Shown here one piece after another: positions 1 through 8,966 of a stretch of 44,994 bases of DNA. A model generated the notes under the pieces. The model saw nothing but the letters and a program-made list of their open reading frames with translations. It ran no database searches and was not told the origin of the DNA. This DNA comes from Pelomyxa schiedti (lineage: Eukaryota > Evosea > Pelobiontida > Pelomyxidae): NCBI GenBank assembly GCA_020536535.1, contig JAHLWZ010000422.1, positions 2,636 through 47,629 on the forward strand, given 5' to 3'. The translations under genes were made by a program, and so were the position numbers. How positions within the stretch are numbered: the stretch's first letter is position 1; every line of letters begins with the position of its first letter.

Positions 1-26
1 AAAAATGCAAAACATCTGTAGAAAAC

Positions 27-333
27 CTTTGTAAACCACACTAAAGTGGCCTCGGCCAATGACCTCGAGCAACTGCACATGCGAAGGCTCGATGTTCCGA
101 ATATGTCGTATTTCAGAACTCGCAGTGGGTGTGCGTACCAGTGGGGCCATTTCGAATGGCCCCTCGAGCTTCAGCAGGGAGCCGTTGAACAAAGGGGGGT
201 CCTCTACTGCCCTTCTCGCGGCCTCATAACGTTGGAAACGGAGCTCGGTCAACTCCGTCGTTTTCTTCACATACAGAAGATCTCTAATCAAGTGTTGTGA
301 GGAGAGTAATGCGAACATCTCGAGACAATACAT
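27..333 (-). CDS. Protein kinase, partial (start of N-lobe; continues off the window)
   Basis: On the minus strand this stretch is open and reads into a kinase glycine-rich loop, VIGRGHFSVVYKG (G-x-G-x-F-S-V), then meets a GT donor after the Gly codon at about 27. The VAIK lysine, HRD and DFG parts would lie to the left of the window. About 85 residues precede the loop. They are charged and then proline-containing, like a juxtamembrane or linker segment (LLYVKKTTELTELRFQRYE). The loop context resembles tyrosine-kinase-like or receptor-type kinases, but the group cannot be assigned from this much. The frame closes upstream at 343-345. Two Met codons (331-333 and 315-317) are available, but the segment may equally be an internal exon of a longer receptor-like gene. 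Confidence 0.6.
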
Positions 334-367
334 ATAGCGAGTTCACGCGAGAACAAAGACTTCACTA

Positions 368-610
368 TTAACAAAAAAACGATGCACCACATACGATTGG
401 AGTGTGTTTGGTGCGAGATTGAGCGGTATTGTTATTTTTCAGAGTGAGTTCACACGGGGGAGTCCAGGGAAACAGTTCTTTGATCCTGTCGACAGAAGTG
501 CCTTTCGGCCACCGTTTTGTTGTAGTCACCAACCACCTCGTGGCCTCCATTGCCTTCACTTTTTTTCTTTTTCTGGGTTTTTCATCTGGATCTTGGAGTC
601 TGGATGGCAT
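368..610 (-). CDS. Possible upstream exon of the left-edge kinase gene (unidentified)
   Basis: A minus-strand open frame rich in Lys, Arg, Glu and Trp (for example RWLVTTTKRWPKGTSVDRIK) looks more protein-like than the overlapping plus-strand frames. A GT donor at about 455 after WTPP would end it. I could not find an in-phase join to the kinase exon at 27-333, so membership in the same gene is inference. No domain is recognised. Confidence 0.3.
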   Translation of the reverse strand: MPSRLQDPDEKPRKRKKVKAMEATRWLVTTTKRWPKGTSVDRIKELFPWTPPCELTLKNNNTAQSRTKHTPIVCGASFFC

Positions 611-1168
611 CTGTCTAAGGTGTCATTTACTTTCGTTGGCAGCCAGCCTAAAAAAGACAGTGAGTGACATCGACTACTGGGTTGACTGAGACAAGCCTGA
701 AGTCATCAACAGGCATTCTTGGTAATACATGAGTTTCTCAGCGTCCCCTCAGCTGACTGAGATTTGGTGGTCAGTTTGTTCAGTGGTACATTTACAGAGG
801 AAGCTGTGCTGCTAAACGTATTGCAGGTGTTGCTAATAGTTGCAATGAGACACATAGGCAGCTCTTTGGCTTTCAATGTCAGCAACACCAAATCAGCCGA
901 ATATACGAAAGCTGCACTCCTCCTTTACCCTGTCATGTTTGAAGATTACTTGACTCTCTCCATTGTGTATTCCACCGAGGTTCGGTGTAATGCCAGGAGT
1001 TGGAAAAAGTGAGACCCCGCAGACAAATAAGTCAGGAGTCATCAGGCCAAAAACTGATTCGGTCAACTAACGAGGGAAAAAAAACCCGGCACCACAACGC
1101 CAGCGACAAGCCGTCCTGGGAGATCGATCAAGATTTTCCGTTAACACGAAAATTTTGAGGAGGCACGA
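611..1168. other. Unresolved interval upstream of the kinase-like exons
   Basis: Short open frames exist on both strands. The longest, at 706-891 minus, is Ser/Thr/Asn-rich and contains several Cys; it could be part of an ectodomain of the kinase gene. No frame shows a recognisable domain and no intron chain could be built. The last 100 bases must hold the promoter of the small plus-strand gene that starts at 1169. Confidence 0.3.
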
Positions 1169-1755
1169 ATGGACCCAACACGTAACGGCACCCGCCCAAT
1201 CGTCACGTTTTTGTTTTTTCCCCATTTCTTGTTGCAATCGCGCCTTGTGATGTGTTTGCTTCCCCCCAACAAAACGCCGAAACTAATCTTCACCGCCAGT
1301 GAAGTCGTCGAAGGTATCGTCATTATGGGGCACCAGGCTGTCAGTCGATCTGGCCCAACTCCATGGTTGGTTTTTTCTTTAGTTTTCGTCGATTGACCAT
1401 GGGGTTTTTTTTTATTTTTATTTTTTTTTTCTCAGATGGTGGATCAGCAAAGCCATCATTTGCCTCAGTTGTGACTGCTGCTGTTGATTCTAGCATTCCT
1501 AGACCATCTGTGAGTGCACCTACCAAGGCCCCTGGTAGTGCTCCTGATGAGCTAAGGCTGCTGTCAGCTATCACCCCTGATCAAGCTGCTGTTTGTGCCC
1601 TTTTTATTTTTACTTTTTTTTTCCCTTGAAAGTCTCATTACATAAAGATGAGGACAATGTACAAGGGATTCCAAGCCGATGTACTTGGTGCTTTTGGAAA
1701 GTTGGTGGCCTTTGCCAGAGAGTGTGCATTGCTTGTTTTTGAAGTTTTTTTTTAA
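1169..1755 (+). CDS. Small four-exon gene of unknown function with a 14-nt micro-exon
   Basis: Exons 1169-1206, 1300-1313, 1436-1590 and 1633-1755 join in phase through GT-AG introns with T-rich 3' ends to give about 109 residues. The second exon is only 14 nt and encodes roughly TEVVED across its borders. The middle is Ser/Pro/Ala-rich (SVSAPTKAPGSAPDELRLLS). The C-terminus is amphipathic to hydrophobic (FGKLVAFARECALLVFEVFF) and could be a helix or membrane anchor. I do not recognise the family. The stop lies 26 nt before the dynamin start, so the two genes are nearly abutting. The alternative, that it is a leader of the dynamin gene, is not supported because no in-phase join to the dynamin ATG was found. 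Confidence 0.5.
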
Positions 1756-1781
1756 ACTGGTAACTTAGGACCAATGTAACA

Positions 1782-4389
1782 ATGGAACCCCCTCAGATTG
1801 TTTTCGTGGGGCAAAAGGGTGTTGGGAAGACATCTATTCTTGAAGCTATTTTAGGAAAGCCACTTTTTATGAAAAAAGATGGCTCATGTATGTGCTTCCC
1901 TTTTCCTGTGAAACAACCAAGAGTTTCGCAAATAGATTCAGAGACAAATAGACCAATAATTGTGTCTGTTGTTTATAACAGTGAGTGCAGCACAAACCCA
2001 AAGATCACTGTGAGACGTGATCCCTTTATGAAGGATTCAACTAATGTGGAAGTTCCCCTCGCATCTCTCCCTGACGTTCTTCAAGAACAGTTGTTCCCTA
2101 TGAATCAATTTAACCTAACCTTCTTGTCTACAGTAATGCTGAAACTGAAATGCCCCTTACAATAATATACGAAACTGCTGACTCGATGAATGTCACTTTT
2201 GTTGACACTCCTGGTCCATCACCTGTACCAAATGTGTAACATTTAACGTTAGCGCAGGACTGCTTAATGAGAATGATCCTAAAAGAGAGCAGGTCAATTG
2301 ATTTTTTTTTTTTTTTTTAAGACTTTAATTTTCTTGCAGAGAGATGAACTTGTTCAGCGATTAATTGGACAAACTAGTGATGCTACTAACCGCTTGATTG
2401 TTTGCGTTTCTATGGCAGCAGCGTGGCCTTGCTGGCTTCATAGTGTAAGAGCAGGATGACTCTAGGGATAACTAAAATCCTTTAGTGGGTGAGAAGGTCC
2501 AAGACTGGGGGCTACCAAGCTCGCACTTCGAATGTTTTTGTGGAATCCAGAGACCACTTCAAGAAATTCACAAACGCTGGGGAGGCCAACAAATATCTCT
2601 CAGAGAGACCAACTGACAGCTTTTTTGTCACGCTTCCCTCTTCTGAGGTACATTATTTACTGCACCACCTGGGTAACCCTTATTTCTAGTTAATTGCTAC
2701 GACTCGAGATCAAATGCAACAGCTCATTTATCAATCATCCCAGTTAGATATAAAAATGCTAAATGATCTTCACTTTGATAAGAAGTATGCTTGTAGTAAG
2801 ATTTTTTTGTGGTTCACATACCAATATCTTAAAGTCATGACAAATGTGTTGGAACACCAAAGTTAATCTCGTTTGTCAACTCCCTTGTTCTTCGTACTTA
2901 CCAGCAATACGCCCCTCTTATCAAGAATCACCAACGGTACCTTTTACTTTCCATTTGTCAGCAATGACCAATTCCATAGCCTCATTGTATCCAATATCAC
3001 TGCCGCAATGCAACTTACAATTAAGAAGCAAGCTAACCTAACTCCCTTCAAGGTAACATGGCATTTCGGTTAATCTTTCCATAATATAAACTTCCAGCTT
3101 CGTGGCACAGCCATGAATTACCTCACACAATTCGTGCATAGTATAGAAACTGTAATTCAAGATGGAACTCTTGAAAATCTTCCTCCACAGTATGGAACAA
3201 CAACAGCAGACGAATGGCGACTTTTAGAAGATAGAGGTAGAAGAATAATATGATTTTATCGATCAAGTAAACTAACAGAATGGTCTTAAGGGGAAAAAGT
3301 GTGGCACATGCCTGGCTCAGTAAGTGCAGATGAATGGAATATTCCAGCTTGGTCAAGACCTCTTTTCGGAAGACAACAGATGGAAAGGCTGCTCTCCGAG
3401 TTCAGGATTCTTATTTCTAGAACAAAGATCATTCCCATCAGCCATGATGAAATTGCTATTGCAGCCGGCTCTCTCCCTCTTTCTGATCCAGCTACTTTCC
3501 TTCACGCAGTAAGTTGCACATCTTCTTCTCCCATTTTGTGTTAAAAATCTTCAGGCTTTTGATGTTGCTCAACAAAGATTGCCCGATCAACTTACCCCTG
3601 TGATCAAGCAGCTTCAAGATCGAGCTGCCCACATCATGAGAGCTGTAAAGCTTATCTTTTTATAATATTTCGGCCTCATTTTTTCCTTCAGGTCTGTGAT
3701 TTAGCTCATACATCCATCAAGAATCCTAAAAGGCGTGTTGGTTTCCAGCGAACCCCTACCGCCTCTACACCTGCTGTGGTAGAACAGGAGTTGGAATACC
3801 CCTTCTTCATTCATTGGTGCTTTCACTTTTTTATCCTCGCATTTCCCTAATCCATACCCAAGGGTGTCAAGAAAGTTTTTCATGTTCGTGGAAAACCTTG
3901 TCAAGACTTTTGCGGAACAATGTGCAAATGAGATAGCTTCCACCAAATTTTTGTTGTGGGAAGAAGCTAAGTAAGTTACAATTAATAAGCCATAAGCCAA
4001 CAACTCACATATACCTCAGGTTCACTGGGAGCCTTAAAGGTGCACAGATTGAAGATGCAGTGAACCTTGCATCACAAGCATTTGACAATATGAAACAGAT
4101 TGTAGCACAAAATATAATGCTGAAGTGTCACAGCACATTCCTAGAGTAGCATCCCACAACCTCCCATAATTGAACTAACAGCCGAGCTAGGCAGCCACAC
4201 ATGTGGGGAGAACTTCAAAGCTCAATCACGATGGAGCTCACTGAGGAACTTCTGAATGAGCTGTTCGAGGTTCCGGCTGAGCAAAAGCGGCTCGAACAAG
4301 AATCTGCTGAGCTCACTTCTCTCAAGAGTCACTTGGACAAGCAAGACGCGATTGTGGGACCGGCTATCTCCATCCTTACAAGGAAGTAA
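1782..4389 (+). CDS. Dynamin-like GTPase of the DRP5/ARC5 type
   Basis: A large membrane-remodelling GTPase of the dynamin superfamily. Exon 1 carries the P-loop GQKGVGKTS close to the N-terminus. After an intron the G3 motif is VTFVDTPG. The region before the stalk reads YQARTSNVFVESRDHFKKF, which aligns with the RTxxVxTKFDxxxKxF signature of the plant ARC5/DRP5 family. The stalk has LFGRQQMERLLSEF, then FVENLVKTFAEQC and FLLWEEAK, all typical of that family. The last exon (GELQSSITMELTEELLNELF) is the GTPase-effector helix. No PH domain is seen. At least ten short introns are needed; I traced most of them in phase. Known relatives act in division of chloroplasts, peroxisomes or in cytokinesis, so a fission role for a non-plastid organelle is the inference here. 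The G4 TKxD is degenerate (ESRD). Confidence 0.82.
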
Positions 4390-4626
4390 GATTTAGACAC
4401 ACACCAGAAGAGAGTGAAACCAAATCACAAATTGGATAGATGACCCATCACCACATTTTCATTTTTTCCTCGCGCTTTTGATGAAATTGGAGGCGGGGTG
4501 ATCCAAATCTGCTTCCGCAAACGTTCGCCCAGGGAAAAATAAAAAACAACCCCTTTTTTTCCCTTCTTCCAGTTATTGTTCAATAACAATAAACACACTA
4601 CACAGTCCGCGGATTAGATTTATAGA
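4390..4626 (+). promoter_or_regulatory. Intergenic spacer between the dynamin-like gene and Rab1, with probable Rab1 promoter
   Basis: 237 nt with no open frame of note. It contains T tracts and, about 45-60 nt before the Rab1 ATG, an A/T-rich patch with a repeated CAATAA. No defined promoter element can be proven from sequence alone. Confidence 0.3.
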
Positions 4627-5702
4627 ATGGCTACAGGTGGTGCGCCGGGAAAAGAATATGACTTCATGTTCAAAATTCTATTGATTGGCGACTCGGGCGT
4701 TGGCAAAAGTGCGTTTTTCAACCTCTTGTGTCCTGTGTCAATGCACGTGCACTAACCTAGAAAAATTTAATTAACCAAAACCATGGGAGTTTTATTTTTG
4801 TCAAGTGTAGCAAAGCAGCTGCATAGCCAAATTTACTGAATCATTATTTATTAGGTTGTTTGCTGTTGCGGTTCGCTGATGACTACTGGACCGACACATA
4901 CATATCCACAATTGGAGTAGACTTTAAAGTAGGTTCGTTTTCAACTGCTTTGTGTACTAACGGAAATACAAGATCAAAACTATAGATTTAGATGGAAAGA
5001 TAGTCAAAATGCAAATTGTGAGTCCCACATCCCTTTTCTTTCGTTACTTAATTTCTCACATATACACAGTGGGACACAGCAGGTTCTTTGTTCTTTTTTC
5101 CTTAACCTTTCTAAACGATATAACCTACAGGGCAAGAAAGATTTCGAACAATCACAAGCTCATACTACAGAGGTGCCCATGGAATTATGGTCGTTTTCGA
5201 CGTAACCGACCCACAATCCTTTGGAAATATCAAACAGTGGCTGACTGAGATAGACCGCTACGCTTCAGAACTTGTTACCAGAATCATTGTAGGAAATAAA
5301 ATAGACTTGGAGAACAAACGCTGTGTAACACAGGCCGAAGCACAGGTACCTCCCTCCATTGGACTGTTCACAACCAACTCAACTCCTCAATAACTCAGAG
5401 CTTTGCCGAATCCAAGGCTGTACCATACATTGAAACAAGTGCCAAGAACAGCCTAAACGTGGACAGAGTACCGCCCCCCCCCCCTTCCCAAAACAACATT
5501 ACACAAAACAAGAAAACCCTGGGGCTTGTCAAACTAACTATTAAAGGTGTTTGTGGAAATGGCCAGGGAAATAAAGAAGAAGAACAACCAACGTGGGCCA
5601 GGTCAACCAGGGCAACCAGGCACTGGTGGCAGTACTGTACTTGTGAATGAACCACTCAAAAAGTCAACAGCTCCTCCAAAGAAAGCTGGAGGTTTTTGTT
5701 AA
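4627..5702 (+). CDS. RAB1: Rab1/Ypt1 family small GTPase
   Basis: Seven exons (4627-4708, 4855-4928, 4973-5017, 5070-5082, 5131-5345, 5399-5467, 5547-5702) join in phase to a full-length Rab of about 200 residues. Motifs: P-loop GDSGVGKS, switch [16 protein letters not shown], switch [27 protein letters not shown] and ETSAKN. The effector sequence is that of Rab1/Ypt1, which controls ER-to-Golgi vesicle traffic and autophagosome formation. Exon 4 is only 13 nt. The C-terminus ends KKAGGFC, with one cysteine instead of the usual CC or CxC. The following 100 nt, with an A20 tract, separate it from a convergent gene. Confidence 0.95.
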
Positions 5703-5796
5703 TGATGTTTAAAAAAAAAAAAAAAAAAAAACAAGAAATGTCAGGCTTTTTTTTTCCCCAGAACTGCACTTTACACACAATTTTCAGAAGGGAGTC

Positions 5797-6612
5797 TCAT
5801 TCGCTCTTTTCTGGTTGAGGTGCCTCTTTGGGTTTTTCCTCTGTTTTAGTTTCACTTTCATCCTCACTATCACCATAAGTCTCACACAAAGCACTCAATC
5901 CAACAGGCTTTTCAGCAGAGGCTTCTTCACTCTTTTTCTCCGTTTCGTCGGGTTTTGGTTCTTCCTCTTCTGCTTCCTCTTCGCTCTCGCCCTCCTCTCC
6001 ACTTTCTTCATCTTCGTCCTCTTTCTCACTGGCCTCTTCACCCTTGTCATCAACACAGGGTCTCTTTTGAGCTGAAACTGGTGAAATTTCCACTGCCTGA
6101 CCGGGCCTCTTTCGTTCCACCTCTGACTGAGTAGTACCATCCTTAGGGGATTGTTTGGGTTTTTTAGTGCTGTTCCACAATGAAAATTCCCTCACTTGCG
6201 CCATTGCACCCACACTTCCAGGTTCGCTAGCTTGGCTCGTCGCAGCCGTTCCCGTCCCTCTCCCCCTCCCAATTGGAGGTGCCATTAGCAGCGGCGGGGG
6301 CAAGCTCGCCCTGCTCTGCAGAAACGGGCAGTCACGCACAAAGTGGCCGGGCTTCTCGCACGCGTGGCACACTTGCGGCTCTCGCCGATTCCGTCTGCGC
6401 AAGTTGAAGCACTCAAGGGCCGTGTGCCCGCGGAACCCGCACTTCTCGCAACTAACTTCCTCGAGCGATGTGGCAGTTGTAGGGGGTAGATTCGGGTTGA
6501 ACGGAATGGCCGTAGCGCGGTTCTTGCGCGACTTAAGGTGCGTAGATGTGAACGATGTCGGTAATGCGTTGGGGTCATTGGGATCTGGACGTGGTACTCG
6601 TGTCTTCTGCAT
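5797..6612 (-). CDS. CCHC zinc-knuckle protein with acidic C-terminus
   Basis: An uninterrupted 271-codon frame from ATG at 6612. Two CCHC zinc knuckles lie at residues about 56-95: CEKCGFRGHTALEC and CHACEKPGHFVRDC (C-x2-C-x4-H-x4-C). Such modules bind single-stranded RNA or DNA. A Gly/Arg/Pro-rich linker follows. The last 90 residues are a strongly acidic Glu/Asp/Lys region (KEDEDEESGEEGESEEEAEE), common in nuclear or nucleolar RNA factors. It is one of the few genes here without introns. No retroviral or retrotransposon reading frames flank it, so it is more likely a cellular nucleic-acid-binding protein than a Gag remnant. Convergent with Rab1 (94 nt apart) and divergent from the gene at 6756. 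Confidence 0.85.
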   Translation of the reverse strand: MQKTRVPRPDPNDPNALPTSFTSTHLKSRKNRATAIPFNPNLPPTTATSLEEVSCEKCGFRGHTALECFNLRRRNRREPQVCHACEKPGHFVRDCPFLQSRASLPPPLLMAPPIGRGRGTGTAATSQASEPGSVGAMAQVREFSLWNSTKKPKQSPKDGTTQSEVERKRPGQAVEISPVSAQKRPCVDDKGEEASEKEDEDEESGEEGESEEEAEEEEPKPDETEKKSEEASAEKPVGLSALCETYGDSEDESETKTEEKPKEAPQPEKSE

Positions 6613-6755
6613 CCCCTTTTATTGTAGTTTTTATGAAAGGGAGAAAAAAAAACGAAAAATCGAACTGTGATGGCAGGTGTTTGGCACATGCATTGACACA
6701 TTAATGTGCCTGCGGTGTCACAAAGAAGCGACATGGGGAGATCTTGCCAAGTCAA

Positions 6756-8930
6756 ATGTCATATTTTATGTGGAGGATTACACTAGTCGTTTTAGCGATT
6801 ACCTTGGCTTGTGGTGGGCTGAATATTACTGTGCCCACTGAAGCAGGAACTTTTTGGTATCTTTCATTCCTTTTACTTCCCTTTGCTGATTGACTTTAAG
6901 GCACATCACTGGTATTCATTTCCAACTTCATTGTTCGGCAGTCACATCACTCAGATGTCCACGCCCAGCCTGACTACAAGAAAGATTCTAGTATTCGTGA
7001 GCACTGCATTAAAGGCGTGTTAAAACTCACTATCTTCGAATTTACACAAACTCATAGGAAAGGGAAGAGCAGGGGAGTTCGGTTCAGATTATGCGTGTGA
7101 TACACCAAAGAGTACTATAGACCGCACGTTTTATTATATGACCAGTTATTTGTATGTAATCCTTGTGAGTTCTATCTCTGAGTGTCTAAGTAGCCAAGAC
7201 CCTGATTTTATTATCTACACTGGAGACTGGGTACTTTACTCATTCCAGAAATATCTGTAACTTCCCCCAGATGCCGTATGAGAACTATAAACCACTGGAC
7301 CAATTTTCAGGTTAACAAAGTTCACTAGCTAGAAGACCTTTCAGTGCTTAGTGCCTACAGTTGTGGAGTACCAGAAAGCGGTGGCTTCTTATTTCCTGAC
7401 ATATTTTGGGGGCAGCAATACAAGAGTTTTTCCTGTCCTCGGTGATATTGATACACTTCCCCAACATCAAGTGACATAACTCTAAACTTTCTTTGTTTCT
7501 CACACCTTGAAGATGTATCCCTATTCCTATTGGCTATACCAAGAAACTGCTGAAGGTCTCAGGCGACATCCTCATCCACGTAGTAATGTTAATTCCAGCT
7601 TGGAAGGACTTAATTCAAGACCCAATTGCTGTTGGGATGTTTTCTGCTGGTGGCTTTTATGACACCCTAATATCGCCTCAACTGCGGTATGCCCCAGTTG
7701 ATTGATACTTCTAACTTCCACTAGACTAATGGGTACCACTTTCCCTGCCATTTGTGAGTAATACTTATTTTCAGCTCTGAATACTGCCTTGTACAATTCC
7801 AAGAATGATGCACTTTCCTTATCTGATCACGGTATTTTCTCTCCATTGATGGTTTTTAGAAGTAATTTTACTTTATTAGATCCACTTGGCCAGTTTGCCT
7901 ACATCACCGCCACCCTTGAAAGGGCAAGAGTTTTAGAGGAACGAGTAATAATTATTTACCACATTCCGCCAGGTTAACAGCATTGCCATATTGTGAACTC
8001 ATTTTTCCACCAGGCTATGATGACATTACTTGCTCAATGAACCAGGTTAATTGACACCACTATCGGCAGTAGTCAACAATTAGTAGAAATTTCACGATAG
8101 GTTTGTTCATGCGTTTGATGGATATCACGACTTGATTGTGTCGCATTTCGCCGGGCATACTCACAAGGATTTGATAAGATTTCTAGGGGTTTGTACGCAA
8201 TTCGGATAACTCACATCACTTCCCTGCTAGGATGTTCAACTGTATGATACTACAAAAGCTTCTGTTGTATTTGTTGCGCCTTCTGTGGATCCAAGAAATA
8301 CTGGAGGTACTCATTTCTCTTTTTGTGTATACTGAGTTGTTCAGAAATAAGATTGAGGCAATTTGAATATGATCGCGTTTTCCCGTTTTCCGTATCTGAC
8401 TACACACAATACACAGCCGACATCTCCAAGTCAAATAAAAATCACGGTGAGTAGTCTTTTCTCCAAAATCTTTTTTCTGAGGTAGTTCTTGCAGCACTAG
8501 TTTTTTCTGAGCAGTATCGAGGTGAGAGTTATTTTTCCCGTTTCATTTCTAAACTTTTCTCAGCCCGGGTGTCCTATGACCTTGCTGACCTTTCAATGTA
8601 ATTTTACCCCTAATCCCCCACAAACTAAAACTCGACAGTGAGAGCATGTTAGACTTCTGGCACGAGCTTCCTGAAGTACATTGCCCTGACTTAACAGTTC
8701 AACACAAATCCCTTTTCAGGTTGCATACGAATCACTCCTCAACCAGTATCTGTCACATGTCGTCAGTGAAAATAGTTTAAAAACCGAGGTTTGCTCCCAC
8801 GTAGAGTTTTGCAGGAGACTGACAATCTGGTATCTCTTCCACATTCATTTGTTTTCTGCTTACGCGTACCAGTACTATGGGCTATTCCGAGATCAGGGAT
8901 ATTGATTGGTGTATGATGGAAATAAAATGA
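6756..8930 (+). CDS. Acid-sphingomyelinase-like secreted phosphodiesterase with altered active site
   Basis: Starts with a signal peptide (MSYFMWRITLVVLAITLACG). Exon 2 is 11 nt (6901-6911) and joins in phase to give TFWHITDVHAQPDY, the metal-binding DxH motif of the calcineurin-like sphingomyelinase/SMPDL family. Further family blocks: GEFGSDYACDTP, DPDFIIYTGDW, GMFSAGGFYDTLISPQL, the IIYHIPPG block, and FAGHTHKDLIRF with the GHTH motif. Later exons give VVFVAPSVDPRNTG, VSYDLADLS and a Cys-containing C-terminal segment ending at 8930. The family cleaves phosphodiester or sphingomyelin substrates outside the cell or in lysosomes. Here the usual GNHD block reads FPVLGDIDTLPQHQ, so the conserved Asn and His are replaced. 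The enzyme may be inactive or altered. At least ten short introns; the exact borders in the middle are approximate. Confidence 0.82.
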
Positions 8931-8966
8931 AAAAGCTGAAATGTACAAAAACAATTTGTTTCCCTA

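Noticed and set aside
46-300. Plus-strand open frame over the left edge
   Set aside because: It has no ATG start and lies antisense to the kinase glycine loop, which is the better explanation.
5797-6612. Retrotransposon Gag remnant (zinc knuckles)
   Set aside because: No pol, integrase or LTR sequence nearby, and the acidic C-terminus and intact frame fit a cellular RNA-binding protein.
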